DNA of 64,000 nucleotides, taken from positions 1 through 64,000 of the forward strand of contig NZ_JAHXNL010000019.1 in the NCBI RefSeq assembly GCF_023148685.1, written 5' to 3'. The DNA is from Georgenia sp. EYE_87. GTDB taxonomy: Bacteria > Actinomycetota > Actinomycetes > Actinomycetales > Actinomycetaceae. Shown here piece by piece: positions 23,581 through 30,372 of the stretch. The first letter of the stretch is position 1, and each line of letters opens with the position of its first letter. Made by a program: the position numbers and the translations under genes. Below the pieces are notes generated by a model. It saw only the letters and a program-made list of their open reading frames with translations, ran no database searches and was not told the origin of the DNA.

Positions 23581-23605
23581 GAAACCGAGACCACCGAGGA
23601 GAATC

Positions 23606-23983
23606 ATGTCCACCATCCACCTCACCGAGGACAGCTTCGAGCGCGTCGTCACCCGGCCGGGCATCGTCCTGGTCGACTTCTGGGCCGCCTGGTGCGGTCC
23701 CTGCCGCATGTTCGCCCCGGTCTTCGAGAAGGCGTCCGAGCGGCACCCCGACGTCGTCTTCGCCAAGGTCGACACCGAGGCCGAGCGCTCTCTCGCCGCG
23801 GCGGCCGGCATCACGTCCATCCCGACGCTCATGGCGTTCCGGGACGGCATCCTCGTCTTCTCGCAGCCCGGCGCGCTGCCGGCCGCCGCGCTGGAGCAGG
23901 TCGTCACCGCCGTCCGCGAGCTCGACATGGACGAGGTGCGCTCGCAGCTCTCGTCCCGCCAGCCGGCGTCCTCGGACGCCTGA
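23606..23983 (+). CDS. Thioredoxin
   Basis: 125 aa with the WCGPC active site at 29-33 and the cis-Pro loop (GITSIPTLMAF), so a full thioredoxin fold; there is a 20-residue Ser/Arg-rich tail. The ATG follows GAGGAGAA. Directly behind a CstR-type operator and divergent from rhodanese/CoA-disulfide reductase, it probably reduces protein persulfides or polysulfide rather than serving as the housekeeping thioredoxin (inference from context). Confidence 0.93.
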   Translation: MSTIHLTEDSFERVVTRPGIVLVDFWAAWCGPCRMFAPVFEKASERHPDVVFAKVDTEAERSLAAAAGITSIPTLMAFRDGILVFSQPGALPAAALEQVVTAVRELDMDEVRSQLSSRQPASSDA

Positions 23984-24043
23984 CCCCGCCACCCCGTGAC
24001 CGGTGCGGCGGCAGACGGCCGCTCGCCCGACGAAAGGAAGCTC

Positions 24044-24433
24044 ATGACCTACGGAATCTCCGTCACCCTGGACCAGCCGTTCGACGACGCGGTCGCAGCG
24101 GTCCGCGAGGCGCTCGCCGAGCAGGGCTTCGGCGTCCTCACCGAGATCGACATGGCCGCCACCCTCAAGAAGAAGCTCGACGTGGACATCGCCCCGCAGG
24201 TGATCCTCGGCGCGTGCAACCCGCCGCTCGCCCACCGCGCCCTGCAGGCCGAGGAGTCGATCGGCCTGCTGCTGCCGTGCAACGTCGTCGTCCGGGGAGG
24301 CGACGGCGCCGTCGTGGTCGAGGCGCTGGACCCCCAGGTGATGGTCGGCGTGACCGGCAACGACGCGCTCACCGCCGTCGCGGACGACGCGGCCGCCCGC
24401 CTGCGCGCCGCGCTCGCGGGGCTGACGCCGTGA
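24044..24433 (+). CDS. DUF302 family protein
   Basis: 129 aa covering the whole DUF302 fold, beginning MTYGISVTLDQPFDDAVAAV and containing the conserved ILGACNPPLAHRAL and LLPCNVVV segments, with two Cys about 28 residues apart. It is soluble. DUF302 has no firmly known biochemistry; members recur near rhodaneses and thioredoxins. AAAGGAAG lies five bases before the ATG. It is 60 bases after thioredoxin and likely shares its transcript and operator 2. Confidence 0.87.
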   Translation: MTYGISVTLDQPFDDAVAAVREALAEQGFGVLTEIDMAATLKKKLDVDIAPQVILGACNPPLAHRALQAEESIGLLLPCNVVVRGGDGAVVVEALDPQVMVGVTGNDALTAVADDAAARLRAALAGLTP

Positions 24434-24458
24434 GCGCCGCGCCGCACGATCGCCCCGA

Positions 24459-24474
24459 GTACCCGGCCGGGTAT
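24459..24474. promoter_or_regulatory. CstR/CsoR-type operator 3
   Basis: GTACCCGGCCGGGTAT, 30 bases before the regulator start at 24505. It suggests that the regulator controls its own synthesis separately from the thioredoxin-DUF302 transcript. Confidence 0.8.
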
Positions 24475-24504
24475 CCTGGGGAGCAGCGACACGGAGGAGG
24501 CGGC

Positions 24505-24768
24505 ATGGAGCTCGACCCGGCGGACATGGGCAAGGTCATCAACCGCCTCAAGCGCGCGCAGGGGCAGCTCGCGGGCGTCCTGCGCATGCTGGAGGAGGGC
24601 AAGGACTGCGCCGACGTCGTCACCCAGCTATCCGCCGTGAGCAAGGCGCTGGACCGTGCCGGGTTCGCGATCATCGCCTCCGGCATGCGGCAGTGCCTGG
24701 TCGAGTCCGACGGCGAGGAGACCCTCGACGTCAAGAAGCTCGAGAAGCTGTTCCTCTCGCTCGCCTGA
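24505..24768 (+). CDS. CsoR/CstR-family persulfide-type repressor
   Basis: 87 aa, all-helical DUF156/CsoR fold: INRLKRAQGQLAGVLRML is the family signature. Cys35 and Cys64 correspond to the two sensing cysteines. The His that copper-sensing CsoR places four residues before the second Cys is replaced by Gly60, as expected for CstR-type proteins that form di- and trisulfide links rather than bind Cu(I). The 16-bp sites in front of sulfur genes support this. The ATG follows ACGGAGGAGG. Confidence 0.88.
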   Translation: MELDPADMGKVINRLKRAQGQLAGVLRMLEEGKDCADVVTQLSAVSKALDRAGFAIIASGMRQCLVESDGEETLDVKKLEKLFLSLA

Positions 24769-24775
24769 TCCAGCC

Positions 24776-24791
24776 TTCACACGATCTTCAC
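24776..24791. promoter_or_regulatory. Direct repeat, probable response-regulator box
   Basis: TTCACACGATCTTCAC contains two TTCAC units 11 bases apart, one DNA turn, the arrangement bound by OmpR/PhoB-type dimers. It lies 83 bases before the secreted-protein gene and upstream of the two-component genes, so it is a good candidate for their autoregulation (inference). Confidence 0.6.
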
Positions 24792-24873
24792 CGAGCCGCT
24801 CGCACGGGCGACACGCGCCCGCGCGACGCTGGTACCAGCCGGGAGGACCCGGGGACCGACGAAGGTGATGATG

Positions 24874-25197
24874 ATGAGGACGGCAGTGCGACGGTCGCTG
24901 GTGGCCGTGGGTCTCGCGGCGGTGATCGGGGTGCCGGGGGTGGCCTTCGCGACCACCGAGGTGACGCCGGACCCCGAGCCCACCGTCCAGCAGGACGGGC
25001 CGCCCCCGTGGGCGCCCGAAGAGTGCCAGGAGATGTGGGACTCGGAGGAGATGCAGGCCCTCCGTGAGGAGCACCGGACCGAGATGCAGGAGCACCGCGA
25101 CGGCACGGGCGCCGGCGGCACGCACCGCCACGGTCTCGGCCCCGGTGCGGGCCACGGCCCGATGGCGGGCCACATGTGGGATGGTGCCTCCAGCTGA
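24874..25197 (+). CDS. Small secreted Met/His/Glu-rich protein
   Basis: 107 aa. A Sec signal (MRTAVRRSLVAVGLAAVIG, cleavage after VAFA near residue 26) precedes a mature part of about 80 residues rich in Glu, Met and His: PEECQEMWDSEEMQ, EEHRTEMQEHRD, THRHG, GHGPMAGHMW. That composition suggests metal binding in the cell wall, and one Cys is present. Upstream in-frame GTG/ATGs at 24865-24871 exist, but the fourth fits the GAAGG site best. No known family recognised. Confidence 0.75.
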   Translation: MRTAVRRSLVAVGLAAVIGVPGVAFATTEVTPDPEPTVQQDGPPPWAPEECQEMWDSEEMQALREEHRTEMQEHRDGTGAGGTHRHGLGPGAGHGPMAGHMWDGASS

Positions 25198-25257
25198 ACG
25201 GATGGCCGGCCGGGTCGCCCGCAGGGCGGCCCGGCAACCTGCGTGTGAGGGGCTGAG

Positions 25258-25947
25258 ATGGCACGGCGGATCCTCGTGGTCGACGACGAGGCGGGCATCC
25301 GGCGCGTGCTCCGCGGGTACCTCGAGGCCGACGGCCTCGAGGTGACCGAGGCCGCGAGCGGGGAGGCCGCCGTGGCGCAGGTGCGCGCCGGGTCGCCCGA
25401 CCTCGTCCTGCTCGACGTCATGCTGCCCGACGTCGACGGCATCGAGGTCCTGCGCCGGATCCGCACCTTCTCCGACGTCTACGTCGTCCTCGTCACCGCC
25501 CGCGCCGAGGAGACGGACAAGCTCGTCGGCCTCGCCGTCGGCGCCGACGACTACGTGACCAAGCCCTTCAGCCCCCGTGAGGTGGCCGCCCGCGTCAAGG
25601 CGGTGCTGCGCCGCGGCCGCACCCCGGGGGCTCAGTCCGACCGGATCGTGCTGGACGGCCTCACGGTGGACCTGGCCGGCCGGGAGGTCGACGTAGGCGG
25701 CCGGCGCGTCGCGCTCTCGGCGCTCGAGTTCGACCTGCTGGCGTCGCTCGCCGGGTCCCCGGGCCGCGTCTTCTCCCGGCGCCAGCTCCTCGAACGCGTC
25801 TGGGGCTACGACTTCTACGGCGACGAGCGCGTGGTCGACGTCCACGTCCGCAACCTGCGCAAGCACCTCGGCGACGACGCCGCGGCGCCGCGCATCGTCG
25901 GCACCGTGCGCGGCGTCGGGTACAAGTGTCTGCTGGAGCCCCGGTGA
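25258..25947 (+). CDS. OmpR/PhoB-family response regulator
   Basis: 229 aa: receiver domain 1-120 with acidic pocket (VVDDE), phospho-acceptor Asp in LLDVMLP, Thr in VTARA and Lys in TKPF, then a winged-helix DNA-binding domain (about 130-226, ERVWGYDF and VDVHVRNLRKHLG). Its stop overlaps the GTG of the kinase gene. Together with the secreted protein upstream it forms a three-gene block; the TTCAC direct repeat at 24776 is the probable target. Confidence 0.95.
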   Translation: MARRILVVDDEAGIRRVLRGYLEADGLEVTEAASGEAAVAQVRAGSPDLVLLDVMLPDVDGIEVLRRIRTFSDVYVVLVTARAEETDKLVGLAVGADDYVTKPFSPREVAARVKAVLRRGRTPGAQSDRIVLDGLTVDLAGREVDVGGRRVALSALEFDLLASLAGSPGRVFSRRQLLERVWGYDFYGDERVVDVHVRNLRKHLGDDAAAPRIVGTVRGVGYKCLLEPR

Positions 25948-27020
25948 ACCGACTCTGGGTGCGGCTGCTGCTCAGCCACGCCGTCGTCGCGGTGGTCGCG
26001 GGCCTGACCGCCTACCTCGTCGTCCGGGTCGTGGCCCCCCAGCTCTACGACCACGAGGCGCGGATGATGGCCGGGCACGGGATGCTCGCGGGCCGGGGCA
26101 TGCGGGCCGTCGCCGTCGCCGCCATGAACAACGCGCTGCTGATCGGCGTCCTCGCGGGGGTCGCGGCCGCACTCGTCGCCGGGGCGTACGGCGCCCGCCG
26201 CATCATGCTCCCGCTGGAGGCGGTCAGCAGCGCCACCCACCAGCTGGCCGCCGGGCGCTACGACCAGCGGGTGGCGCTGCCGCGCGAACGCGAGCTCGCG
26301 GCGGTCGCCGAGGACGTCAACACGCTGGCCGAGCGGCTGGCCGAGACCGAGGCGCGGCGCGTGCGGCTGATCGGCGAGGTCGCGCACGAGATGCGCACCC
26401 CCCTGACGGTCCTCGACGGGTACGTGGAGGGTCTGGTGGACGGGGTCTTCGCCCCGGGGCCGCAGGTTCTCGACGAGATGTCCGCGGAGGTGCGCCGGCT
26501 CCGCAGGCTCGCCGAGGACCTCAGCGCGCTGTCCCGCGCGGAGGAGGGCCGGCTCGACCTCCGGCCGGTCGAGACCGACCTCGCCCGCGTGGCCGCCGCG
26601 GCCGCCGAACGGCTGCGCCCGCAGGTGGAGGACGCCGGCGTGGAGCTGGCCGTGGAGGCGGGGCCCCCGGTCCCGCTCCGGGGCGATCCCGACCGGCTCG
26701 CCCAGGTGGTGACCAACCTCGTGGGCAACGCGCTGGCCGCGACGCCTGCCGGCGGGCGGATCGTGGTGCGGGCCGCGCACCGTGACGGCCAGGCGCAGGT
26801 CGAGGTGGCCGACACCGGCGTCGGGCTCGCGGAGGCGGACCTCGACCGCGTCTTCGAACGCTTCTACCGGGTGGGCCCGCGCGCGGGCTCGGGCATCGGC
26901 CTGACCATCTCCCGCAAGATCGCGGAGGCGCACGGTGGCACGCTCGCCGCGGCCTCCGCCGGCCCCGGGCGCGGCGCGACCTTCACGCTCCGGGTGCCCG
27001 CCGGGGCGCCCGGCGCCTGA
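25944..27020 (+). CDS. Sensor histidine kinase with Met/His-rich sensor loop
   Basis: 358 aa. Two membrane helices (about 7-29 and 62-82) enclose a short external loop, APQLYDHEARMMAGHGMLAG followed by RGMRAVAVAAM, crowded with His and Met as in metal-sensing kinases. Then HAMP, the H box VAHEMRTPL, N box NLVGNALAATP and G boxes DTGVGLAE and GSGIGL. The paired secreted protein has similar residues, so both may see the same cation such as Cu(I) or Ag(I); the ligand is inferred only. Confidence 0.93.
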   Translation: MNRLWVRLLLSHAVVAVVAGLTAYLVVRVVAPQLYDHEARMMAGHGMLAGRGMRAVAVAAMNNALLIGVLAGVAAALVAGAYGARRIMLPLEAVSSATHQLAAGRYDQRVALPRERELAAVAEDVNTLAERLAETEARRVRLIGEVAHEMRTPLTVLDGYVEGLVDGVFAPGPQVLDEMSAEVRRLRRLAEDLSALSRAEEGRLDLRPVETDLARVAAAAAERLRPQVEDAGVELAVEAGPPVPLRGDPDRLAQVVTNLVGNALAATPAGGRIVVRAAHRDGQAQVEVADTGVGLAEADLDRVFERFYRVGPRAGSGIGLTISRKIAEAHGGTLAAASAGPGRGATFTLRVPAGAPGA

Positions 27021-27033
27021 CCGCGGCGCCCGC

Positions 27034-27407
27034 TCAGGCGGGAGCGCGGCGGCCCGCGGCGTCGAGCGCCCGGCGCGCCACCGCCGTCGGGTCGCCGACC
27101 GTGGGGGTGAGCCCGTCGAAGTCGCCGCGGAGCCCTTTCAGGGCGGTGCGCTCGGCGTCGATCTCGCGCCGGGTCCGCACGTTCAGCCGGCGGAGCACGG
27201 CGAGCGGCGGGCACCACCCCTGCACGGCGTGCTGGAGCAGGAACGCCGGCACGGCGGCGGAGAGCGCGAACCACCCCCGGGAGCGGGTGGCTCCGAGCAG
27301 CAGGCTCACGAGCGTCAGGGCCGCCGCGTTCGCCTCGAGCGTCCGCTCGACGTCCCACTCCTTGTCGAGCTCCTGGAGGCGCCGCGGACGCGGTCGAGCT
27401 CTTCCAC
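27034..27407 (-). pseudogene. Frameshifted DUF2892 (YgaP-like) membrane protein
   Basis: A GTG at 27407 with an excellent site (GAGGAGGAACACC) starts VEELDRVRG. The natural continuation LQELDKEWDVERTLEAN is one frame over, the shift falling at about 27379-27390 in a GC run. The second frame then gives two hydrophobic stretches with QGWCPPLAVLRRL, the mark of the DUF2892 inner membrane domain found with rhodaneses, and ends with EIDAERTALKGLRGDF. It is either a recently broken gene or a one-base sequencing error. Divergent from sqr across operator 4. Confidence 0.72.
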
Positions 27408-27491
27408 GGTGTTCCTCCTCGAAGCGGGGCGGGCGTTACGGGAAAGCCGGTGCTGCCAGGCTAGGGCGGCTCGCTCACCGCCGCGCGCCGA

Positions 27492-27507
27492 ATACCCCCG
27501 GGGGTAG
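27492..27507. promoter_or_regulatory. CstR/CsoR-type operator 4
   Basis: ATACCCCCGGGGGTAG, between the divergent DUF2892 gene and the sulfide:quinone oxidoreductase operon (start 27578). Same spacing and half-sites as the three operators near 23.5-24.5 kb. Confidence 0.8.
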
Positions 27508-27577
27508 GACGTAGGACCCTCGAACCTTGCCGCCCGCCGCGACACGATCGAGTTACTGCAACGAGGCGGAGAGTGCG

Positions 27578-28825
27578 ATGAAGAGTCTGGTGATTCTGGG
27601 TGCCGGCACGGCCGGGACCATGGTGGCGAACAAGCTGCGCCGCCGACTGCCACGCAAGGAGTGGCGCATCACGGTCGTCGACCGTGACGACGTCCACCTC
27701 TACCAGCCGGGGCTGCTCCTGCTGCCCTTCGGCGTCTACGAGCCGAAGGACCTCATCAGGCCGCGCGACAGATACCTGACCGGAGGCGTGGACCTGGTGC
27801 TGGGCGAGATCGACCGGGTCGAGCCGGGCGAGAACCGGGTGCTGCTGTCCGACGGCCGCGCCCTGGACTACGACCAGCTCGTCATCGCGACGGGGACCTC
27901 GCCGCGGCCCGAGGAGACGCCGGGCATGGCCGAGGGGGAGTGGCGCCGGAGCATCTTCGACTTCTTCACCCTCGACGGCGCCGTCGCCCTGCGGGACAAG
28001 CTCGCCTCCTGGGAGGGCGGCCGGCTCGCCGTCCACGTCACCGAGATGCCCATCAAGTGCCCGGTGGCTCCCCTGGAGTTCACGTTCCTCGCCGACGCCT
28101 TCTTCGAGGAGAGGAAGATGCGCGACAAGGTCGAGATCGTCTACGTGACCCCGCTGGAGGGGCCCTTCACCAAGCCCGTCGCGTCGGCTCACCTGGGCAC
28201 CATGTTCGAGGACCGGCACATCGCCATCGAGCCCGACTTCTACGTCGAGCACATCGACCCGGAGGCGAGGACGCTGGTGTCGATGGACGAGCGCGAGGTG
28301 CCGTTCGACCTCCTCGTGACCGTCCCGCTCAACATGGGCGCCGACTTCGTGGCGCGCTCCGGGCTGGGCGACGAGCTCAACTACGTGCCGGTCGACAAGG
28401 GCACCCTGATCTCCCGGGCGCACGACAACATCTTCGCGGTCGGCGACGCGAGCGACATCCCCGCCTCCAAGGCCGGGTCGGTGGCGCACTTCGAGGCCGA
28501 CGGCTTCGTCAAGAACTTCCTCGACCACATCCACGGCCGCCCGATGACCGACCTGTTCGACGGGCACGCCAACTGCTTCATCGAGTCCGGTCACGGCAAG
28601 GGCCTGCTCATCGACTTCAACTACGACACCGAGCCCCTGCCCGGTGTGTACCCCTACCCGCGGGTGGGCCCGCTGAGCCTGCTCAAGGAGACCCGCGCCA
28701 ACCACTGGGGGAAGCTCGCTTTCCGCCACGTGTACTGGAACGTCCTCCTGCGCGGGCTGCCCATGCCCGTCCCGAACCACATGTCCATGGCCGGCAAGGA
28801 GACCGCCGGCGCGAGCGGAAGGTGA
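27578..28825 (+). CDS. sqr: Sulfide:quinone oxidoreductase-type flavoprotein
   Basis: 415 aa. An N-terminal FAD site (ILGAGTAGTMVA) and the overall SQR/FCSD fold are clear, with a second FAD segment at FAVGDASDIPASKAGSVAHF. Two cysteines, Cys161 (EMPIKCPVAPLEF) and Cys333 (HANCFIESG), sit where SQRs carry the disulfide that takes up sulfide sulfur. The C-terminus has amphipathic segments for membrane attachment. First gene of an operon with TusE- and DsrE-like proteins, behind operator 4. It oxidises sulfide to persulfide and feeds electrons to quinone (family knowledge). Confidence 0.88.
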   Translation: MKSLVILGAGTAGTMVANKLRRRLPRKEWRITVVDRDDVHLYQPGLLLLPFGVYEPKDLIRPRDRYLTGGVDLVLGEIDRVEPGENRVLLSDGRALDYDQLVIATGTSPRPEETPGMAEGEWRRSIFDFFTLDGAVALRDKLASWEGGRLAVHVTEMPIKCPVAPLEFTFLADAFFEERKMRDKVEIVYVTPLEGPFTKPVASAHLGTMFEDRHIAIEPDFYVEHIDPEARTLVSMDEREVPFDLLVTVPLNMGADFVARSGLGDELNYVPVDKGTLISRAHDNIFAVGDASDIPASKAGSVAHFEADGFVKNFLDHIHGRPMTDLFDGHANCFIESGHGKGLLIDFNYDTEPLPGVYPYPRVGPLSLLKETRANHWGKLAFRHVYWNVLLRGLPMPVPNHMSMAGKETAGASGR

Positions 28826-28830
28826 CCACC

Positions 28831-29145
28831 ATGCCCGTCATCGAGATCGGCGCCAAGCCGGTGCACGTCAACGACGAGGGCTTCCTCACGGAGTACGACG
28901 AGTGGGACGAGGACATCGCCAACGTCCTCGCCCAGCAGATCGGCATCGAGATGACCGACGCGCACTGGAAGGTCATCCGGTTCCTCCGGGAGGACTTCCG
29001 GGCCCAGGGCGAGACCCCCACGACCCGGCGGGTCAACACCGTGGGCGGCATCCCCGTCAAGGAGCAGTTCGCCCTCTTCCCCAAGAAGCCCGGCCGGAAG
29101 ATGTCCTACATCGCCGGCCTCCCCAAGCCGCACGGCTGCGTCTGA
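28831..29145 (+). CDS. TusE/DsrC/DsvC-family sulfur carrier
   Basis: 104 aa, beginning MPVIEIGAKPVHVNDEGFL, with WDEDIANVLAQQIGIEMTDAHW typical of TusE/DsrC. The protein ends GCV, so the penultimate Cys that carries persulfide sulfur is present; the second Cys about ten residues earlier, needed for DsrC trisulfide chemistry, is absent. It is therefore TusE-like, a sulfur relay partner rather than a dissimilatory DsrC. Six bases after the sqr stop. Confidence 0.9.
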   Translation: MPVIEIGAKPVHVNDEGFLTEYDEWDEDIANVLAQQIGIEMTDAHWKVIRFLREDFRAQGETPTTRRVNTVGGIPVKEQFALFPKKPGRKMSYIAGLPKPHGCV

Positions 29146-29156
29146 GAGGCACCGCC

Positions 29157-29732
29157 ATGACCACCGAGACCGCACCGCTCATCGTCCCGAGCTTCGACGA
29201 CGACGAGACCGACCGCAAGCTCGCCATCATCTGCTCCAAGGGCACCCTCGACATGGCCTACCCCGGGCTCATCCTCGGCAACGCCGCCCTCGGGGAGGGC
29301 GTGGAGACGCACCTGTTCTTCACGTTCTGGGGCTTCGACATGATCATGAAGTCCCGCGCCCGTGACCTGACGTTCTCACCGGTCGCGAACACGGCGATGC
29401 ACCTGCCGCTCAAGGAGGTGCAACGGCGGGGTCCGCTGTCCCGGATGAAGCTGCCCGACGAGATCCGCATGCCGCAGGCGCTGGCGCCCGCACCTGGCGT
29501 CTCGGCGATGGCGACGCGGATGATGAAGAAGCAGCTGGCCGCCCTGGACGTGCCCGAGGTCCCCGAGTTCCTGGACCAGATCGTCGCCGCCGGCGGGCAC
29601 CTGTGGGCGTGCCGGCTCTCCGCCGACATGTACGACCTCGACGAGTCCGACTTCCGCGACGACATCGAGGGGATCATCTCCGCCGCCGACTTCATCGAGA
29701 TGACGGCCGGGGCGCAGCTGCTGTTCATCTAG
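29157..29732 (+). CDS. DsrE/DsrF-like (DsrE2-type) family protein
   Basis: 191 aa with the DsrE fold (KLAIICSKGTLDMAYPGLIL) and the long insert of DsrE2-type proteins. The conserved Cys near the C-terminus, in HLWACRLSADMYDL, fits persulfide transfer; FFTFWGFDMIM gives one strongly hydrophobic stretch. Last gene of the sqr operon, 11 bases after the TusE-like gene. It probably passes SQR-derived sulfur between carriers (inference from the family and operon). Confidence 0.88.
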   Translation: MTTETAPLIVPSFDDDETDRKLAIICSKGTLDMAYPGLILGNAALGEGVETHLFFTFWGFDMIMKSRARDLTFSPVANTAMHLPLKEVQRRGPLSRMKLPDEIRMPQALAPAPGVSAMATRMMKKQLAALDVPEVPEFLDQIVAAGGHLWACRLSADMYDLDESDFRDDIEGIISAADFIEMTAGAQLLFI

Positions 29733-29746
29733 CGGCAGCTGGCCCG

Positions 29747-29773
29747 CCGCCGCCCCGGGCCCCGGGGCGGCGG
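29747..29773. terminator. GC-rich hairpin between convergent genes
   Basis: CCGCCGCCCC pairs with GGGGCGGCGG across a small GC loop, between the ends of the dsrE-like and NUDIX genes. It probably terminates both. Confidence 0.65.
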
Positions 29774-29776
29774 CTC

Positions 29777-30262
29777 TCAGCGCGCGAAGGCCGGGCCCGC
29801 CGTCGGGTCCTCGCGGTAGGCGAGCGCGGCCGCGAGCCGGCTGCGCGAGCTCACCGTGACAAGGTCCGGCAGACCGTCCAGCGGGAACCAGCCGACCTCG
29901 GTGGACTCGTCGTCGGCCACGAACGGCTCGCCGTCGACGTGGCGGCACAGGAACGTCAGGTCGAGGTACTGCGAGACGTCCCCGTTGGGATAGGTGACCC
30001 GGTCCCCGGAGCTGATGGACGTCAGCGCGAGGACCTCCGCCCGCACCCCCGTCTCCTCGGCGATCTCCCGCACGAGCCCCAGAGCGGGCTCCTCGCCGGG
30101 CTCGAGGATGCCCGAGATGAGCGCCCAGAGCCCGTTGTCGGCGCGGCGGCCCATCAGCAGGCGGTCGCCCTCGTCCAGGACGACGCCGGTCACGCCCGGC
30201 AGCCAGAGCAGGTCGTGGCCGACGCGGGATCGCAGGGCGGCGACGAAGGGTGGGACGGGCAC
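29777..30262 (-). CDS. NUDIX hydrolase
   Basis: 161 aa with a complete NUDIX box, GILEPGEEPALGLVREIAEE followed by TGV, placing the Mg-binding glutamates correctly. It hydrolyses nucleoside diphosphate derivatives; WLPGVTGVVLDEG before the box resembles actinobacterial MutT-like or NADH pyrophosphatase-like enzymes, so the substrate is open. TAGGGT six bases before the GTG gives a leaderless start. Confidence 0.9.
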   Translation of the reverse strand: MPVPPFVAALRSRVGHDLLWLPGVTGVVLDEGDRLLMGRRADNGLWALISGILEPGEEPALGLVREIAEETGVRAEVLALTSISSGDRVTYPNGDVSQYLDLTFLCRHVDGEPFVADDESTEVGWFPLDGLPDLVTVSSRSRLAAALAYREDPTAGPAFAR

Positions 30263-30307
30263 CCCTCGACCCTACCGACCGCCGGCGCGCGGCACGCACC
30301 ACGACGG

Positions 30308-30345
30308 CGAGGGCCGCCGCCTCCCGGGGGAGGCGACGGCCCTCG
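30308..30345 (-). terminator. Hairpin after the PhoX-family gene
   Basis: CGAGGGCCGCCGCCTCCC pairs with GGGAGGCGACGGCCCTCG with one mismatch, 28 bases past the stop of the minus-strand gene. A strong intrinsic-type stem without a U-run. Confidence 0.7.
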
Positions 30346-30372
30346 ACGGTCCGCCCGGGCTGCCCGTCAGGG

